NCBI GenBank assembly: GCA_946478645.1
Contig: CAMLCW010000010.1
Span: 1 to 31,490 of the forward strand
Source of the DNA: an uncultured Variovorax sp.
Lineage (GTDB): Bacteria; Pseudomonadota; Gammaproteobacteria; Burkholderiales; Burkholderiaceae
Direction of reading: 5' to 3'
Length of the DNA stretch: 31,490 nt
Shown: piece after piece, positions 16,475 through 24,127 of the stretch
Position numbering within the stretch: the first letter of the stretch is position 1
How the letters are laid out: each line of letters begins with the position of its first letter
The notes under the pieces: generated by a model
The model's input: only the letters and a program-made list of their open reading frames with translations
Told to the model about the DNA's origin: nothing
Databases searched by the model: none
Position numbers and translations under genes: made by a program

Positions 16475-17809
16475 ATGAACACGCCGTCCGCCCCGCCCGC
16501 CCCATCCAGCGTTGCCGCCGCACCCGCGCCTTCCGAGGCCGGCGCTGCGCCGCGCTGCTGCATCGCGGGCGGCGGCCCGGCGGGCCTGGTGCTCGGCCTG
16601 CTGCTGGCGCGCGCCGGCGTGCGCGTGCTGGTGCTCGAAAAGCACCTGGATTTCTTGCGCGACTTCCGCGGCGACACGGTGCATCCCTCCACGCTCGAGC
16701 TCATGCACGAACTGGGCCTGCTCGATGCCTTCCTGCAGCGGCCGCACGACCGCGTCGACGAGCTGCGCGTGTCCATCGGGGGCCGCAGCCTGCCGGTGGC
16801 CGACTTCCGTCACCTGCCTTCGCGCAGCAAGTTCCTCGTGCTGATGCCGCAATGGGAGTTCCTCGACTTTGTGTGCGACGAGGCGCGGCGCCATCCCGGC
16901 TTCACGCTGTGGACCGACGCCGAGGCCACCGGGCTGCTGCAGGCGCACGGCCGCGTCACCGGCGTGAAGGTGCGGCGCGGCAAGCGCGGCGGCGGCCAGC
17001 CGGTCGAACTCACGGTCGACGCCGCGCTGGTGGTGGCCGCCGACGGCCGGCATTCGGTGCTGCGCGATGCGGCGGCGCTGCCGCGCATCGGCCATGGCGC
17101 GCCGATCGACGTGCTGTGGATGCGCATTCCCAAGGAACCGGGCGATCCCGAGGCCACCGGCGGCCATATCGCGGACGGGCGCTTCCTGGTCACGCTGAAC
17201 CGCGGCGACTACTGGCAATGCGCGTTCGTCATTCCGAAGGGCGGCCATGCGGACCTGCAGGCCCGCGGCATCGCGGCCTTCCATGCGCAGGTCGCGCAGG
17301 TCGCGCCTTTTTTCGCGGCGCGGCTGCCGTCGGCCCTGCCCGACTGGGAGGCGGTGAAGCTGCTCGAAGTGAAGGTCGACCGGCTCGAGTCGTGGTCATG
17401 CCCGGGCCTGCTGTGCATCGGCGACGCGGCGCATGCGATGTCGCCCGTGGGCGGCGTCGGCATCAACCTCGCGGTGCAGGACGCGGTGGCCGCGGCCAAC
17501 CTGCTGGCAGCCGCGCTCGCAGGCACGGCCAGCAACCGGGAGATCGACGCCCTGCTGCCCGCACTGCAGCGCCGGCGCGAATGGCCGGTGCGCGTGACGC
17601 AGGCCGTGCAGCGCCTCGTGCAGGACCGGGTGCTGAAGCCGATTCTCGACCAGCGCGACCAGGGCGATGGCAGCCGCGCGCGAGGGCCGGCGCCGGTGCC
17701 TCTGGCGCTGCGCCTGCTCGCGCGCTGGCCGCTGCTGCGCAGGCTGCCCGCGCGTGCCATCGGCATTGGCGTGCGGCCCGAGCATGTGCGCCCGCCGCGC
17801 GCGCGCTGA
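16475..17809 (+). CDS. FAD-dependent aromatic-type monooxygenase
   Basis: A 444-residue group A flavoprotein monooxygenase of the PHBH fold, using NAD(P)H and O2 to hydroxylate an unidentified, probably aromatic, substrate. The FAD site is in order: GGGPAGL (about 32-38), the DG motif in AADGRHSVLR (188-197) and the GD motif in CIGDAAHAMSPVGGVGINLAVQDA (316-337). The first 25 residues are a Pro/Ala/Ser-rich, probably disordered tail. The start has GAGG seven bases upstream. It is a single gene, divergent from cstA and converging on a small exported protein gene, so the context gives no pathway. Confidence 0.88.
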   Translation: MNTPSAPPAPSSVAAAPAPSEAGAAPRCCIAGGGPAGLVLGLLLARAGVRVLVLEKHLDFLRDFRGDTVHPSTLELMHELGLLDAFLQRPHDRVDELRVSIGGRSLPVADFRHLPSRSKFLVLMPQWEFLDFVCDEARRHPGFTLWTDAEATGLLQAHGRVTGVKVRRGKRGGGQPVELTVDAALVVAADGRHSVLRDAAALPRIGHGAPIDVLWMRIPKEPGDPEATGGHIADGRFLVTLNRGDYWQCAFVIPKGGHADLQARGIAAFHAQVAQVAPFFAARLPSALPDWEAVKLLEVKVDRLESWSCPGLLCIGDAAHAMSPVGGVGINLAVQDAVAAANLLAAALAGTASNREIDALLPALQRRREWPVRVTQAVQRLVQDRVLKPILDQRDQGDGSRARGPAPVPLALRLLARWPLLRRLPARAIGIGVRPEHVRPPRAR

Positions 17810-17824
17810 CGAACGGGTGCGTTC

Positions 17825-18247
17825 TCAGCGCACGGTCGACATCACCGTCGCACGGCACCGCGGCTGGTCGCGCGGCGCCAGCAGGTTGCAGTTGTCGAGG
17901 GCGCGCTGCTGCATGTCGCTGAGCCGCGGCGGCTCACCGCGCGGGCCGTCGTCCCACTGGCGGTAGGCGGGCGGCGGCGGCGCGGCCCAGCGGTCGCGGC
18001 GTTCGTCGTCGCGCCGCTGCTCCCGCTCGTAGGCGCGCTGCTCTCTTTCGTAGGCGCGCTGCTCGCGCCGGTCCTGGCGGCGCTCTTCGCGCTCGCGCTG
18101 CACGCGCCACATGCAGGTGTTGAAGTCCACACCCGAGCGGCCGCTCGCGCAGTAGCGGCGGTCGTTCTCATAGGCCTGGTCGCGCTGCGCAAACGCCGGA
18201 AGGCTGCCAGCGAGGCCCAGCAGCGCAAGGACAAGGAATCTCTTCAT
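17825..18247 (-). CDS. Small exported Arg/Glu-rich coiled protein
   Basis: A 140-residue protein of unknown function. MKRFLVLALLGLAGSLPAFA is a clear signal peptide. The mature part begins QRDQAYENDRRYC and has four cysteines (YCASGRSGVDFNTC; NCNLLAPRDQPRC) flanking a highly charged middle segment. That segment is built of seven-residue units, EQRAYER twice and then a degraded third, which would form a continuous charged helix. The two cysteine pairs suggest disulfides in the periplasm. The start at 18247 has GGAG seven bases upstream. It lies downstream of the NlpC/P60 lipoprotein gene in the same direction. I do not recognise a named family. Confidence 0.72.
   Translation of the reverse strand: MKRFLVLALLGLAGSLPAFAQRDQAYENDRRYCASGRSGVDFNTCMWRVQREREERRQDRREQRAYEREQRAYEREQRRDDERRDRWAAPPPPAYRQWDDGPRGEPPRLSDMQQRALDNCNLLAPRDQPRCRATVMSTVR
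18027..18064. repeat. 21-bp in-gene tandem repeat
   Basis: The 17-base unit tcgtaggcgcgctgctc occurs at 18027-18043 and exactly again at 18048-18064, a 21-base period that encodes the heptad EQRAYER twice on the - strand. Such a repeat can change copy number without breaking the frame. Confidence 0.8.
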
Positions 18248-18315
18248 GGCAGTTCTCCGCGAGGTTGGGGTGGCATCCGTGCAGCATGCCACACGGGTCA
18301 GACAGGCCGTGCGGC

Positions 18316-18798
18316 TCAGAGCCGGCGCACCTGCACCGGCTGGCGCGACCAGTAGACGCCGTCGAGCCGGTCGAGCCGCACTTCGCCGCCCGTCGAGGGC
18401 GCATGCACGAACTGGCCGTTGCCCACATAGATGCCAGCGTGCGAGGGCGTGGCGGCGCCGAACAGCACCAGATCGCCCGAGCGCATGTCGGACGCGGCCA
18501 CCGGACGGCCGAAGCCCGCGAGCCGCGCCACCGTGCGCGGCATCGCCTGGCCCGCGCTGTGGCGGTAGACGTAGCCGATCAGCCCGCTGCAGTCGAAGCC
18601 GCCCTCGGGCGTGTTGCCGCCGTAGCGATAGGGCGTGCCGACCAGGCCCAGCGCATGGATCGCGACGCCGTTCGATTGTTCGGCCGACAGCGGCGAGGCT
18701 GGGTACGAGCCCGGCGACGGCACCCGCTTCGGGCTGGCGCAACCGAGCGCGAGCAGGCAGCAGGCGATGGCGAGGAGGCGGGGTATCCAGAAGGGCAT
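18316..18798 (-). CDS. NlpC/P60 family lipoprotein peptidase
   Basis: A 160-residue envelope cysteine peptidase that probably cuts peptide cross-links of peptidoglycan. The N-terminus has a hydrophobic stretch ending in ALGC, which marks C20 as a likely lipidated cysteine. The NlpC/P60 domain (about 44-158) shows the catalytic Cys in FDCSGLIGYVYR (C70), the His in SHAGIYVGNG (H120) and a third polar residue in FVHAP (H132). This is the minimal length for a Spr/MepS-like enzyme with no extra binding domain. The start at 18798 is set by the signal sequence. It follows the DUF938 gene by 40 bases and may be read through from it. Confidence 0.88.
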   Translation of the reverse strand: MPFWIPRLLAIACCLLALGCASPKRVPSPGSYPASPLSAEQSNGVAIHALGLVGTPYRYGGNTPEGGFDCSGLIGYVYRHSAGQAMPRTVARLAGFGRPVAASDMRSGDLVLFGAATPSHAGIYVGNGQFVHAPSTGGEVRLDRLDGVYWSRQPVQVRRL

Positions 18799-18838
18799 GG
18801 TCGTGCGTGCGGGGCTTGTGGACGTGGAGCCGACTGTA

Positions 18839-19465
18839 CTAGGCGTCACCCTGGCCGTTATCGCCGCCGAACACCAACAGCAGGTTGTTCGCCGGCATGG
18901 CGTGGCGCTCGCGCAGCGCGAGGCCCGCGCGCTGCGCCTCTGCGGCCACGTCGCCGAGGCGCCGCAGGCCCCAGGCCGCATTGCGCGCGCGCAGGTCTTC
19001 GTCGAACGCGAGGTTGCCCGGCGCAGTCGGAACGCCGTCTTCGAGGTACGGCCCGTAGGTGACGAGCAGGCCGCCCGGGCGCAGGTGCCGTGCGGCCCCC
19101 TGCATCAAGCCCGCGCACGCGCTCCATGGCGCGATGTGCAGCATGTTCGCGCAGTAGATCGCGTCGAACCGGTCTTCCAGCGGCCAGCTCGGCGCGGCGG
19201 CGTCGAGCCGCAGCGGCGCACGCAGGTTCGCAAGCGCGACCGCTTCGACGCGCCGCGCCAGCGCGGGCAGCATGCGCGCATCGGCCTCGGTCGGCTGCCA
19301 CGACCATGCGGGCAAGGCGGCCGCGAACCATGCGGCATGCTGGCCGGTGCCCGCTGCGATCTCGAGCGCCGAGCCTCCGGCGGCGCCGAGGATGCGCACC
19401 AGCGCATCGAGGATCGGCTGCTTGTTGCGCTCGGCGGCGGGGCTGGAAGGAAGGTCGTCGGTCAT
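18839..19465 (-). CDS. DUF938 SAM-dependent methyltransferase-like protein
   Basis: A protein of about 208 residues from the DUF938 family of class I methyltransferase-like proteins. Motif I is LEIAAGTGQHAAWFA. Further family marks are NKQPILDALV near the start, the YCANMLHIAPW segment and GPYLEDG. The substrate is unknown. The start at 19465 has GGAG ten bases upstream. An in-frame ATG three codons earlier, at 19474, overlaps the stop of the response regulator gene as ATGA. Either way the gene is coupled to the two-component genes, which is unusual for this family and points to a shared regulon or a chance operon. Confidence 0.85.
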   Translation of the reverse strand: MTDDLPSSPAAERNKQPILDALVRILGAAGGSALEIAAGTGQHAAWFAAALPAWSWQPTEADARMLPALARRVEAVALANLRAPLRLDAAAPSWPLEDRFDAIYCANMLHIAPWSACAGLMQGAARHLRPGGLLVTYGPYLEDGVPTAPGNLAFDEDLRARNAAWGLRRLGDVAAEAQRAGLALRERHAMPANNLLLVFGGDNGQGDA

Positions 19466-19470
19466 CCGCG

Positions 19471-20124
19471 TCATTCTCCATGCCCGAAGCCGCGCGCATG
19501 CTCGACCGCGTACTTGATCAGCTCGGCCTGCCCTTCGATGCCGAGGCGCCGCTTGATGCTCTGCCGATGCGCCTCGACCGTGCGTACGCTCAGGCCCAGG
19601 TCGCGCGCGATCTGCTTGCTCGATGCGCCCCGGCCCAGCGCGCTCAGGATCTCGCTCTCGCGCGGGGTGAGCAGCGGGCGCGGCAACTGGTTGCGGAACA
19701 GCTTCTTCGAGACCGCCGGGCTCAGGAAGGTGCCGCCGGCCGACACGGCCTCGATGGCGGCCACGATCTCGGCGGCGGGCGCGTCCTTCAGCACGTAGCC
19801 GCGCGCGCCCGCCTGCAGCGCCTTCTGCACGTACTCGGGGTTGTCGTACATGCTGAGCATCACGACGTGCGGCGCGGGCTCGCACTGCGCGAGCACTTGC
19901 TCGGCCAGCTCGATCCCGTTCATGTCCTTCATGCCGACATCCATCAGCACCAGGTCGGGCGCCGCCGAGGCGAGCAGCGCCAGCGCCTCGGCGGCGCTGC
20001 CCGCCTCGCCGACGATCGCCAGCCCCGGCACCGCGCCGAGCCGCGCACGCAGGCCGTCGCGCACCAGCGGATGGTCGTCGACCAGGAACAGGCGGATCGA
20101 TGCGGCGTCTTCGTCGTTCGTCAT
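19471..20124 (-). CDS. NarL/FixJ-type response regulator
   Basis: A 217-residue transcription regulator. The receiver domain (about 10-125) has the acidic pair in VDDH, the phosphorylated Asp in LVLMDVGM (about D62) and the conserved Lys in YVLKDA. The LuxR-type HTH (about 150-212) has LTPRESEILSALGRGASSKQIARDL and VRTVEAHRQSIKRRLG. Its ATG overlaps the stop of the histidine kinase gene by four bases, so the two are a cognate pair. Target genes are not identifiable, but autoregulation of this operon is likely by analogy. Confidence 0.95.
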   Translation of the reverse strand: MTNDEDAASIRLFLVDDHPLVRDGLRARLGAVPGLAIVGEAGSAAEALALLASAAPDLVLMDVGMKDMNGIELAEQVLAQCEPAPHVVMLSMYDNPEYVQKALQAGARGYVLKDAPAAEIVAAIEAVSAGGTFLSPAVSKKLFRNQLPRPLLTPRESEILSALGRGASSKQIARDLGLSVRTVEAHRQSIKRRLGIEGQAELIKYAVEHARGFGHGE

Positions 20125-21488
20125 GGGCTCTCCGCCTTCACGCTCGCGGCCGGCACTTCGGCCACGATGGTCGTGCGGCCGCGGGCCGAGTCGACCCGCA
20201 GCGTACCGCCGATGGCTTCCATGCGCTCGCGCATGTTGCGCAGGCCGATGCCGCGCCGCGGGTCGAGCTGCATCGCCGACACGTCGAAGCCGACACCGTC
20301 GTCGCCGACCGCGAGCCGCACCCCGCGCTCGGAAAAACCCAGCGCGATGTGCACGCGCCGCGCCCGCGCATGCTTGCGCACGTTGGTGAGGGCCTCCTGC
20401 GTGACGCGGAACAGCGCGGTCTTGGCCTCCGGCGAGAGTTCGAAAGCTTCGCCCTCGATCATGATCGAGGCATCGACGGTGCCCTCTTCCGTGAACTCGT
20501 CGCCGAGGCGCTCCAGCGCCGCGGGCAGGCCCAGCGTGTCGAGCAGCGCAGGGCGCAGCCGGTGCGAGATGCGGCGCACCTCGCGCAGCGAATCGTTGAG
20601 CCGCTGCAATGCCTTGCCGAGCGCCGGCGGGGCCGGCCGCCGGTCGCGCTCGAGCGCATCGACCGCCGATTCGATCAGCAGCTTGGCCGACACCAGCGTC
20701 TGGCTCGTGCCGTCGTGCAGTTCGCGTGCAAGGTGCCCGCGCTCTTCCTCCTGCGACTGCACCACGCGCCGCGCAAGCAGCCGCAGCTTGGCCTCGGCCA
20801 CGCGGTGCTCGCTGAGGTTGAGCAGCAGCCCGGCGGCGCTCACCACGCCCAGGCACAGCGCCGCGATGCCCGCGATCCAGAGCAGCGTGGTGGTCACGTT
20901 GGCGCTCATCTGGCGGTCGAGCGCCTGCATGGTCGCATCGATATCGTCGAGGTACAGCCCGGTGCCGAGCATCCAGTTCCAGCGCGGCAGCGCGGTGACG
21001 TAGCCGAGCTTGGCCGTGCGCTGCTCGCTCGAGGGCTTGCGCCATTCGTACTCGACGTAGCCGCCGCCCGCGCGCGCGCTGGCGGTCAGGTCGCGGATGG
21101 TGAAGCGCCCGCGCCCGTCGCGCAGATCCCAGAGGTTCTGGCCGACGAGTTCGGGCTGGCGCGAATGCATGAGCGAGCGGCCCTGCATGTCGTAGACGAA
21201 GAAATAGCCGTCGTCGCCGTAGTCGAGCGCGGCCAGCCGGCGCAGCGCCTCGGCGCGGGTGGCTTCGTCGTCGAGGCCGGCGTCGTAGAGCGGCCGCACG
21301 GTGCTCACGGCCAGCTCGACGTAGCTGCGCAGTTCGCTGCGCCGCTGGTCCATGTAGCTCTTCTCGATCAGTGCGCGCTCGCGCCGCGCGAGGTCGTGTT
21401 CCTGGTGCCGCACCGCCAGCGCGACGAGCAGCAGCGCCACCACGAGCGGTGCGACGGCCAGCGCGACGATCTTGGTGCGGAGGTTCAT
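20121..21488 (-). CDS. Membrane sensor histidine kinase with a Cache domain
   Basis: A 455-residue kinase. TM1 (about 6-26) and TM2 (about 199-222) enclose a periplasmic single Cache domain with the GDDGYFFVYDMQGRSLMHSRQPELVGQNLWD signature split across residues 91-121 and a YVTALPRWNWMLGTGLYLDDI end. Related Cache_2 domains bind small organic acids, and the ligand here is unknown. The cytoplasmic part is a HisKA_3 dimerisation domain with the phospho-His in ELHDG (about H258) and a HATPase with the N-box NVRKHA and DDGVGFD. This is the NarX/DesK-like class that pairs with NarL regulators, which agrees with the next gene. The ATG at 21488 follows the DedA-rhodanese stop by seven bases. An upstream ATG at 21536 would overlap that gene. 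Confidence 0.93.
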   Translation of the reverse strand: MNLRTKIVALAVAPLVVALLLVALAVRHQEHDLARRERALIEKSYMDQRRSELRSYVELAVSTVRPLYDAGLDDEATRAEALRRLAALDYGDDGYFFVYDMQGRSLMHSRQPELVGQNLWDLRDGRGRFTIRDLTASARAGGGYVEYEWRKPSSEQRTAKLGYVTALPRWNWMLGTGLYLDDIDATMQALDRQMSANVTTTLLWIAGIAALCLGVVSAAGLLLNLSEHRVAEAKLRLLARRVVQSQEEERGHLARELHDGTSQTLVSAKLLIESAVDALERDRRPAPPALGKALQRLNDSLREVRRISHRLRPALLDTLGLPAALERLGDEFTEEGTVDASIMIEGEAFELSPEAKTALFRVTQEALTNVRKHARARRVHIALGFSERGVRLAVGDDGVGFDVSAMQLDPRRGIGLRNMRERMEAIGGTLRVDSARGRTTIVAEVPAASVKAESP

Positions 21489-21495
21489 CGGGTCG

Positions 21496-22434
21496 TCAGT
21501 GCAGGCTCGTCGGATGCCCCGACGCCACCCACGCATCGAGCCCGCCCGTGAGCGGCCACGCCCGCCGCGCGCCGCGCGCCAGCAGCACGCGCGCAGCCAT
21601 CGCCGCGGTCACCTCGTTGGGGCAGTTGCAGTACAACACCACGTCGCGCTGGCCATCGAGCGGCAGCACCAGCTTGCGCTGCTGCAGCGCCTTGAGCGTG
21701 TACGACAGCGCACCGGGGATGCGGCGCGGATCGACCTTCACACCGGCCTCCCCGCGCACGTCGATCACCAGCGGTGGCGCGTCGCTCGCCAGCAGCTGGT
21801 GCAACTCGTCCACGCTGATGCGCGGCATGCGGGTGAGCCGCAGCACGGCGCGCCGGCGCGCGTAGCGCAGCGCCAGCATCACGCCCAGCACCACCATGAG
21901 CGCCAGCGTGGCAATGCCGCCGGCCTGCGCGAGCATGGCCAGCACCTCCTGAATCTGGTCGCGAAAGACCCAGCCCAGCCCGAGGAACACGCCGGCCCAG
22001 ACCAGTGCGGCGCCGGTGTCGTAGCCGATGAAGCGCGCCACCGACATGCCGAGCGCGCCGGCCATCGGCGGCGCCACCACCGACACCCCGGGCACGAACT
22101 TGGCGGCGACCAGCGAGAGGCCGCCCCAGCGCGTGATCAGCGATTCGCCGCGCCGCACGCACGAGTCGGGCGACAGCGAGATGCGGCACAACAGGCGCAT
22201 GAAGCGATAGCCGAAGCGGCGCCCGGCATAGAACCACGCGCCGTCGCCGAGCAGGTTGGCCAGCACCGCCGCGATCACCACGCCCGCGAGCGGCACGTCG
22301 CCGGCGGCCAGCAGCGCGCCCGACACCACCAGCACCGCGGCCGCGGGTACCGGCAGCCCGAGCCGCGCGGCCAGGCTGGCGGCGAACACGACCGCGATCG
22401 CGTTCTGCACCAGCAGCGACATCAGCTGTGCCAT
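21496..22434 (-). CDS. DedA-family membrane protein fused to a rhodanese domain
   Basis: A 312-residue two-part protein. Residues about 1-195 form a DedA/VTT-type membrane domain (several TM helices, with the FVPGVSVVAPPMAGALGM segment standing for the F-x-PG-R-x-x-x-x-x-AG motif), a family linked to undecaprenyl-phosphate or lipid flipping and membrane energetics. Residues about 205-310 form a GlpE-like rhodanese with DVRGEAG and the active loop YCNCPNEVT, so the putative sulfur-carrying Cys is the one after Tyr, with another Cys two residues later. The fusion is known in betaproteobacteria. It is the first of four tightly packed genes with a kinase, a regulator and a methyltransferase. The conserved Arg of DedA proteins is not obvious in the PG motif, where VSVV follows. 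Confidence 0.88.
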   Translation of the reverse strand: MAQLMSLLVQNAIAVVFAASLAARLGLPVPAAAVLVVSGALLAAGDVPLAGVVIAAVLANLLGDGAWFYAGRRFGYRFMRLLCRISLSPDSCVRRGESLITRWGGLSLVAAKFVPGVSVVAPPMAGALGMSVARFIGYDTGAALVWAGVFLGLGWVFRDQIQEVLAMLAQAGGIATLALMVVLGVMLALRYARRRAVLRLTRMPRISVDELHQLLASDAPPLVIDVRGEAGVKVDPRRIPGALSYTLKALQQRKLVLPLDGQRDVVLYCNCPNEVTAAMAARVLLARGARRAWPLTGGLDAWVASGHPTSLH

Positions 22435-22509
22435 GGCGGCCGCGCGATCCCGTCGGGTCTTCTGCGTGAGGTGCTGCTGCAGCGTCGGCGATGCACGGCG
22501 TGTCGGCGC

Positions 22510-23520
22510 CTATCTCGGCGCGTCGCCCTTGCGGTAGTCGGCCGTGAGCTCGTCGAGCTTCTGCTTCAGCGCGGGGTCGAGCTTGTAGTCGGCCGCGGCC
22601 AGCGTGGCGTCGAGCTGCTCGGGCCGGCTCGCACCGAGCAGCGGTGCGGTGACGAGCGGGTTGGCCATGACCCAGGCCACCGCGAGCGTGGCCAGCGGCA
22701 CGCCGGCCTCGTCGGCGAGCTGGTGCAGCTGCGTCACGGTCTGGAAGCTGCGCTCGTTCCAATAGCGGTCCTGGTACATGCCGCCGGCCGTGCCGAGCGT
22801 GAAGCGGGTGTTCTCTTCCGGCTTGGCCCCGGGCTGGTACTTGCCGGTGAGCAGGCCGCCGGCCAGCGGGTTGTAGGGAATCACGCCCAGCCCCTCCTCG
22901 GCCGCGAGCGGCAGCAGCTCGCGCTCGATCTCGCGGAACAGCAGGCTGTAGCGCGGCTGCACCGAGACGAAGCGCGTGAACCGGTGCAGGTCGGACTTGC
23001 CGAGCGCGCGGGCCAGCCGGTAAGCGAGGAAGTTCGACACGCCGATGTAGCGCGCGCGGCCCGACTTGACGATCAGGTCCAGCGCCTCGAGGCTCTCTTC
23101 GAGCGGCGTCTCGCGGTCGTCCATGTGCAGTTGGTACAGGTCGACGTGGTCCGTCTTCAGCCGTTTGAGCGAGAGGTCGATGGCGTCGAGCAGGTGCTTG
23201 CGCGAGGCGCCCTGGTCCCAGGGGTTGGGGCCGACCTTGTTGACGGCCTTGGTGGCGATCACGAAGCGGCGGCGACCTGCAGGGCCCTGCTTCTCGAGCC
23301 AGTTGCCGATGATCTCCTCGGTGCGGCCGGTGGTCTCGACGGTGCCGCCGAGCGGGTACACGTCGGCGGTGTCGAGAAAGTTGATGCCGCCTTCGGCCGC
23401 CTTGTCGAGGATCTGGTGCGACACCGCCTCGTCGGTCTGCAGGCCGAAGGTCATGGTGCCGAGCGCGAGGCGCGAGACGGTCAGGCCGGTGCGGCCGAGG
23501 CGGGTGGTCGGAAGGGTCAT
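22510..23520 (-). CDS. Aldo/keto reductase
   Basis: A 336-residue NADPH-dependent reductase of the (beta/alpha)8 type, in the YajO/Tas-like branch. The catalytic tetrad can be placed: Asp and Tyr in LDTADVYP (about D50 and Y55), Lys in FVIATKAV (about K91) and His in DLYQLHMDD (about H132). The cofactor segment is LAGGLLTGKY, then the late LGASRPEQLDATL. The substrate is unknown. The ATG at 23520 starts the family motif MTLPTTRLGRTGLTVSRLALGTM. It precedes the DedA-rhodanese gene by 75 bases in the same direction and could share a transcript, though the gap leaves room for a promoter. Confidence 0.92.
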   Translation of the reverse strand: MTLPTTRLGRTGLTVSRLALGTMTFGLQTDEAVSHQILDKAAEGGINFLDTADVYPLGGTVETTGRTEEIIGNWLEKQGPAGRRRFVIATKAVNKVGPNPWDQGASRKHLLDAIDLSLKRLKTDHVDLYQLHMDDRETPLEESLEALDLIVKSGRARYIGVSNFLAYRLARALGKSDLHRFTRFVSVQPRYSLLFREIERELLPLAAEEGLGVIPYNPLAGGLLTGKYQPGAKPEENTRFTLGTAGGMYQDRYWNERSFQTVTQLHQLADEAGVPLATLAVAWVMANPLVTAPLLGASRPEQLDATLAAADYKLDPALKQKLDELTADYRKGDAPR

Positions 23521-23652
23521 GGCGGAAGCCTCGTTCGCTGGAAGGGTGAGACGCGGAAGATGACGAGAATGCGAGCCCGGGCATCTTAGTCATTGGCGCG
23601 AACCCGCGCAGGCGTCGGCCCAACCCGACCACTCTCTCTCAGGGGGCCCGCG

Positions 23653-24030
23653 TCAGGCGAACTGCGCCAATCCGCCGCCCACCGACCAGTTCTCGGCCGG
23701 GGCGTCCGCCACGCTGACGTGGACGTCCTCGGGCCGGATGCCTGGGCGCTCGCCGAGCAACTGCGCGATGCGCCGGTAGAGCGCCTTCTTCTGCTCCTTG
23801 GTGCGGGTGGCGAATACGGTGATGCGGATGTAGAGCAGGTCATCGCTTCGTTCGATGCCATAGGCATTGCCGCGACGGAAGTTGGCCGCGTCGTGCTCCG
23901 AGATCGTCATGAATTGGTCGTCGTCGGGCACGTCGAGCGTGTCGCGCAAGGCTGTGTAGAGGCTGTCGAAGATCGCTTGCCGGTAGCTTTCAGGCTTGCC
24001 GGCGCGCATGGCGATGTGGATCAGTGGCAT
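23653..24030 (-). CDS. Tautomerase-superfamily protein
   Basis: A 125-residue cytoplasmic protein of the 4-oxalocrotonate tautomerase superfamily. Proline directly follows the initiator Met (MPLIHI), so after Met removal it supplies the N-terminal catalytic Pro. Length and the C-terminal ENWSVGGGLAQ segment fit the larger Tautomerase_2 group. The FATRTKEQKKALYRRI helix is typical. The reaction (tautomerisation, or possibly dehalogenation or decarboxylation in relatives) cannot be specified. It is divergent from a LysR regulator with 97 bases between the starts, the usual arrangement for a regulator and its target. Confidence 0.88.
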   Translation of the reverse strand: MPLIHIAMRAGKPESYRQAIFDSLYTALRDTLDVPDDDQFMTISEHDAANFRRGNAYGIERSDDLLYIRITVFATRTKEQKKALYRRIAQLLGERPGIRPEDVHVSVADAPAENWSVGGGLAQFA

Positions 24031-24101
24031 CGAGGTCGTTCCTTCGGGGTGGCAGAGAAACGGACCTTAGGGCGCAGGCCGCGCCGCGTGAAGCCGCTGG
24101 C

Positions 24102-24113
24102 GCTGATATCAGC
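24102..24113. promoter_or_regulatory. Perfect 12-bp palindrome between tautomerase and LysR genes
   Basis: gctgatatcagc is a perfect palindrome 14 bases before the LysR start, in the divergent region. It is a plausible binding site for the LysR protein, although it does not have the classical T-N11-A form. It is AT-richer than its surroundings and may overlap the lysR promoter. Confidence 0.4.
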
Positions 24114-24127
24114 AACAATGCTCTGAA

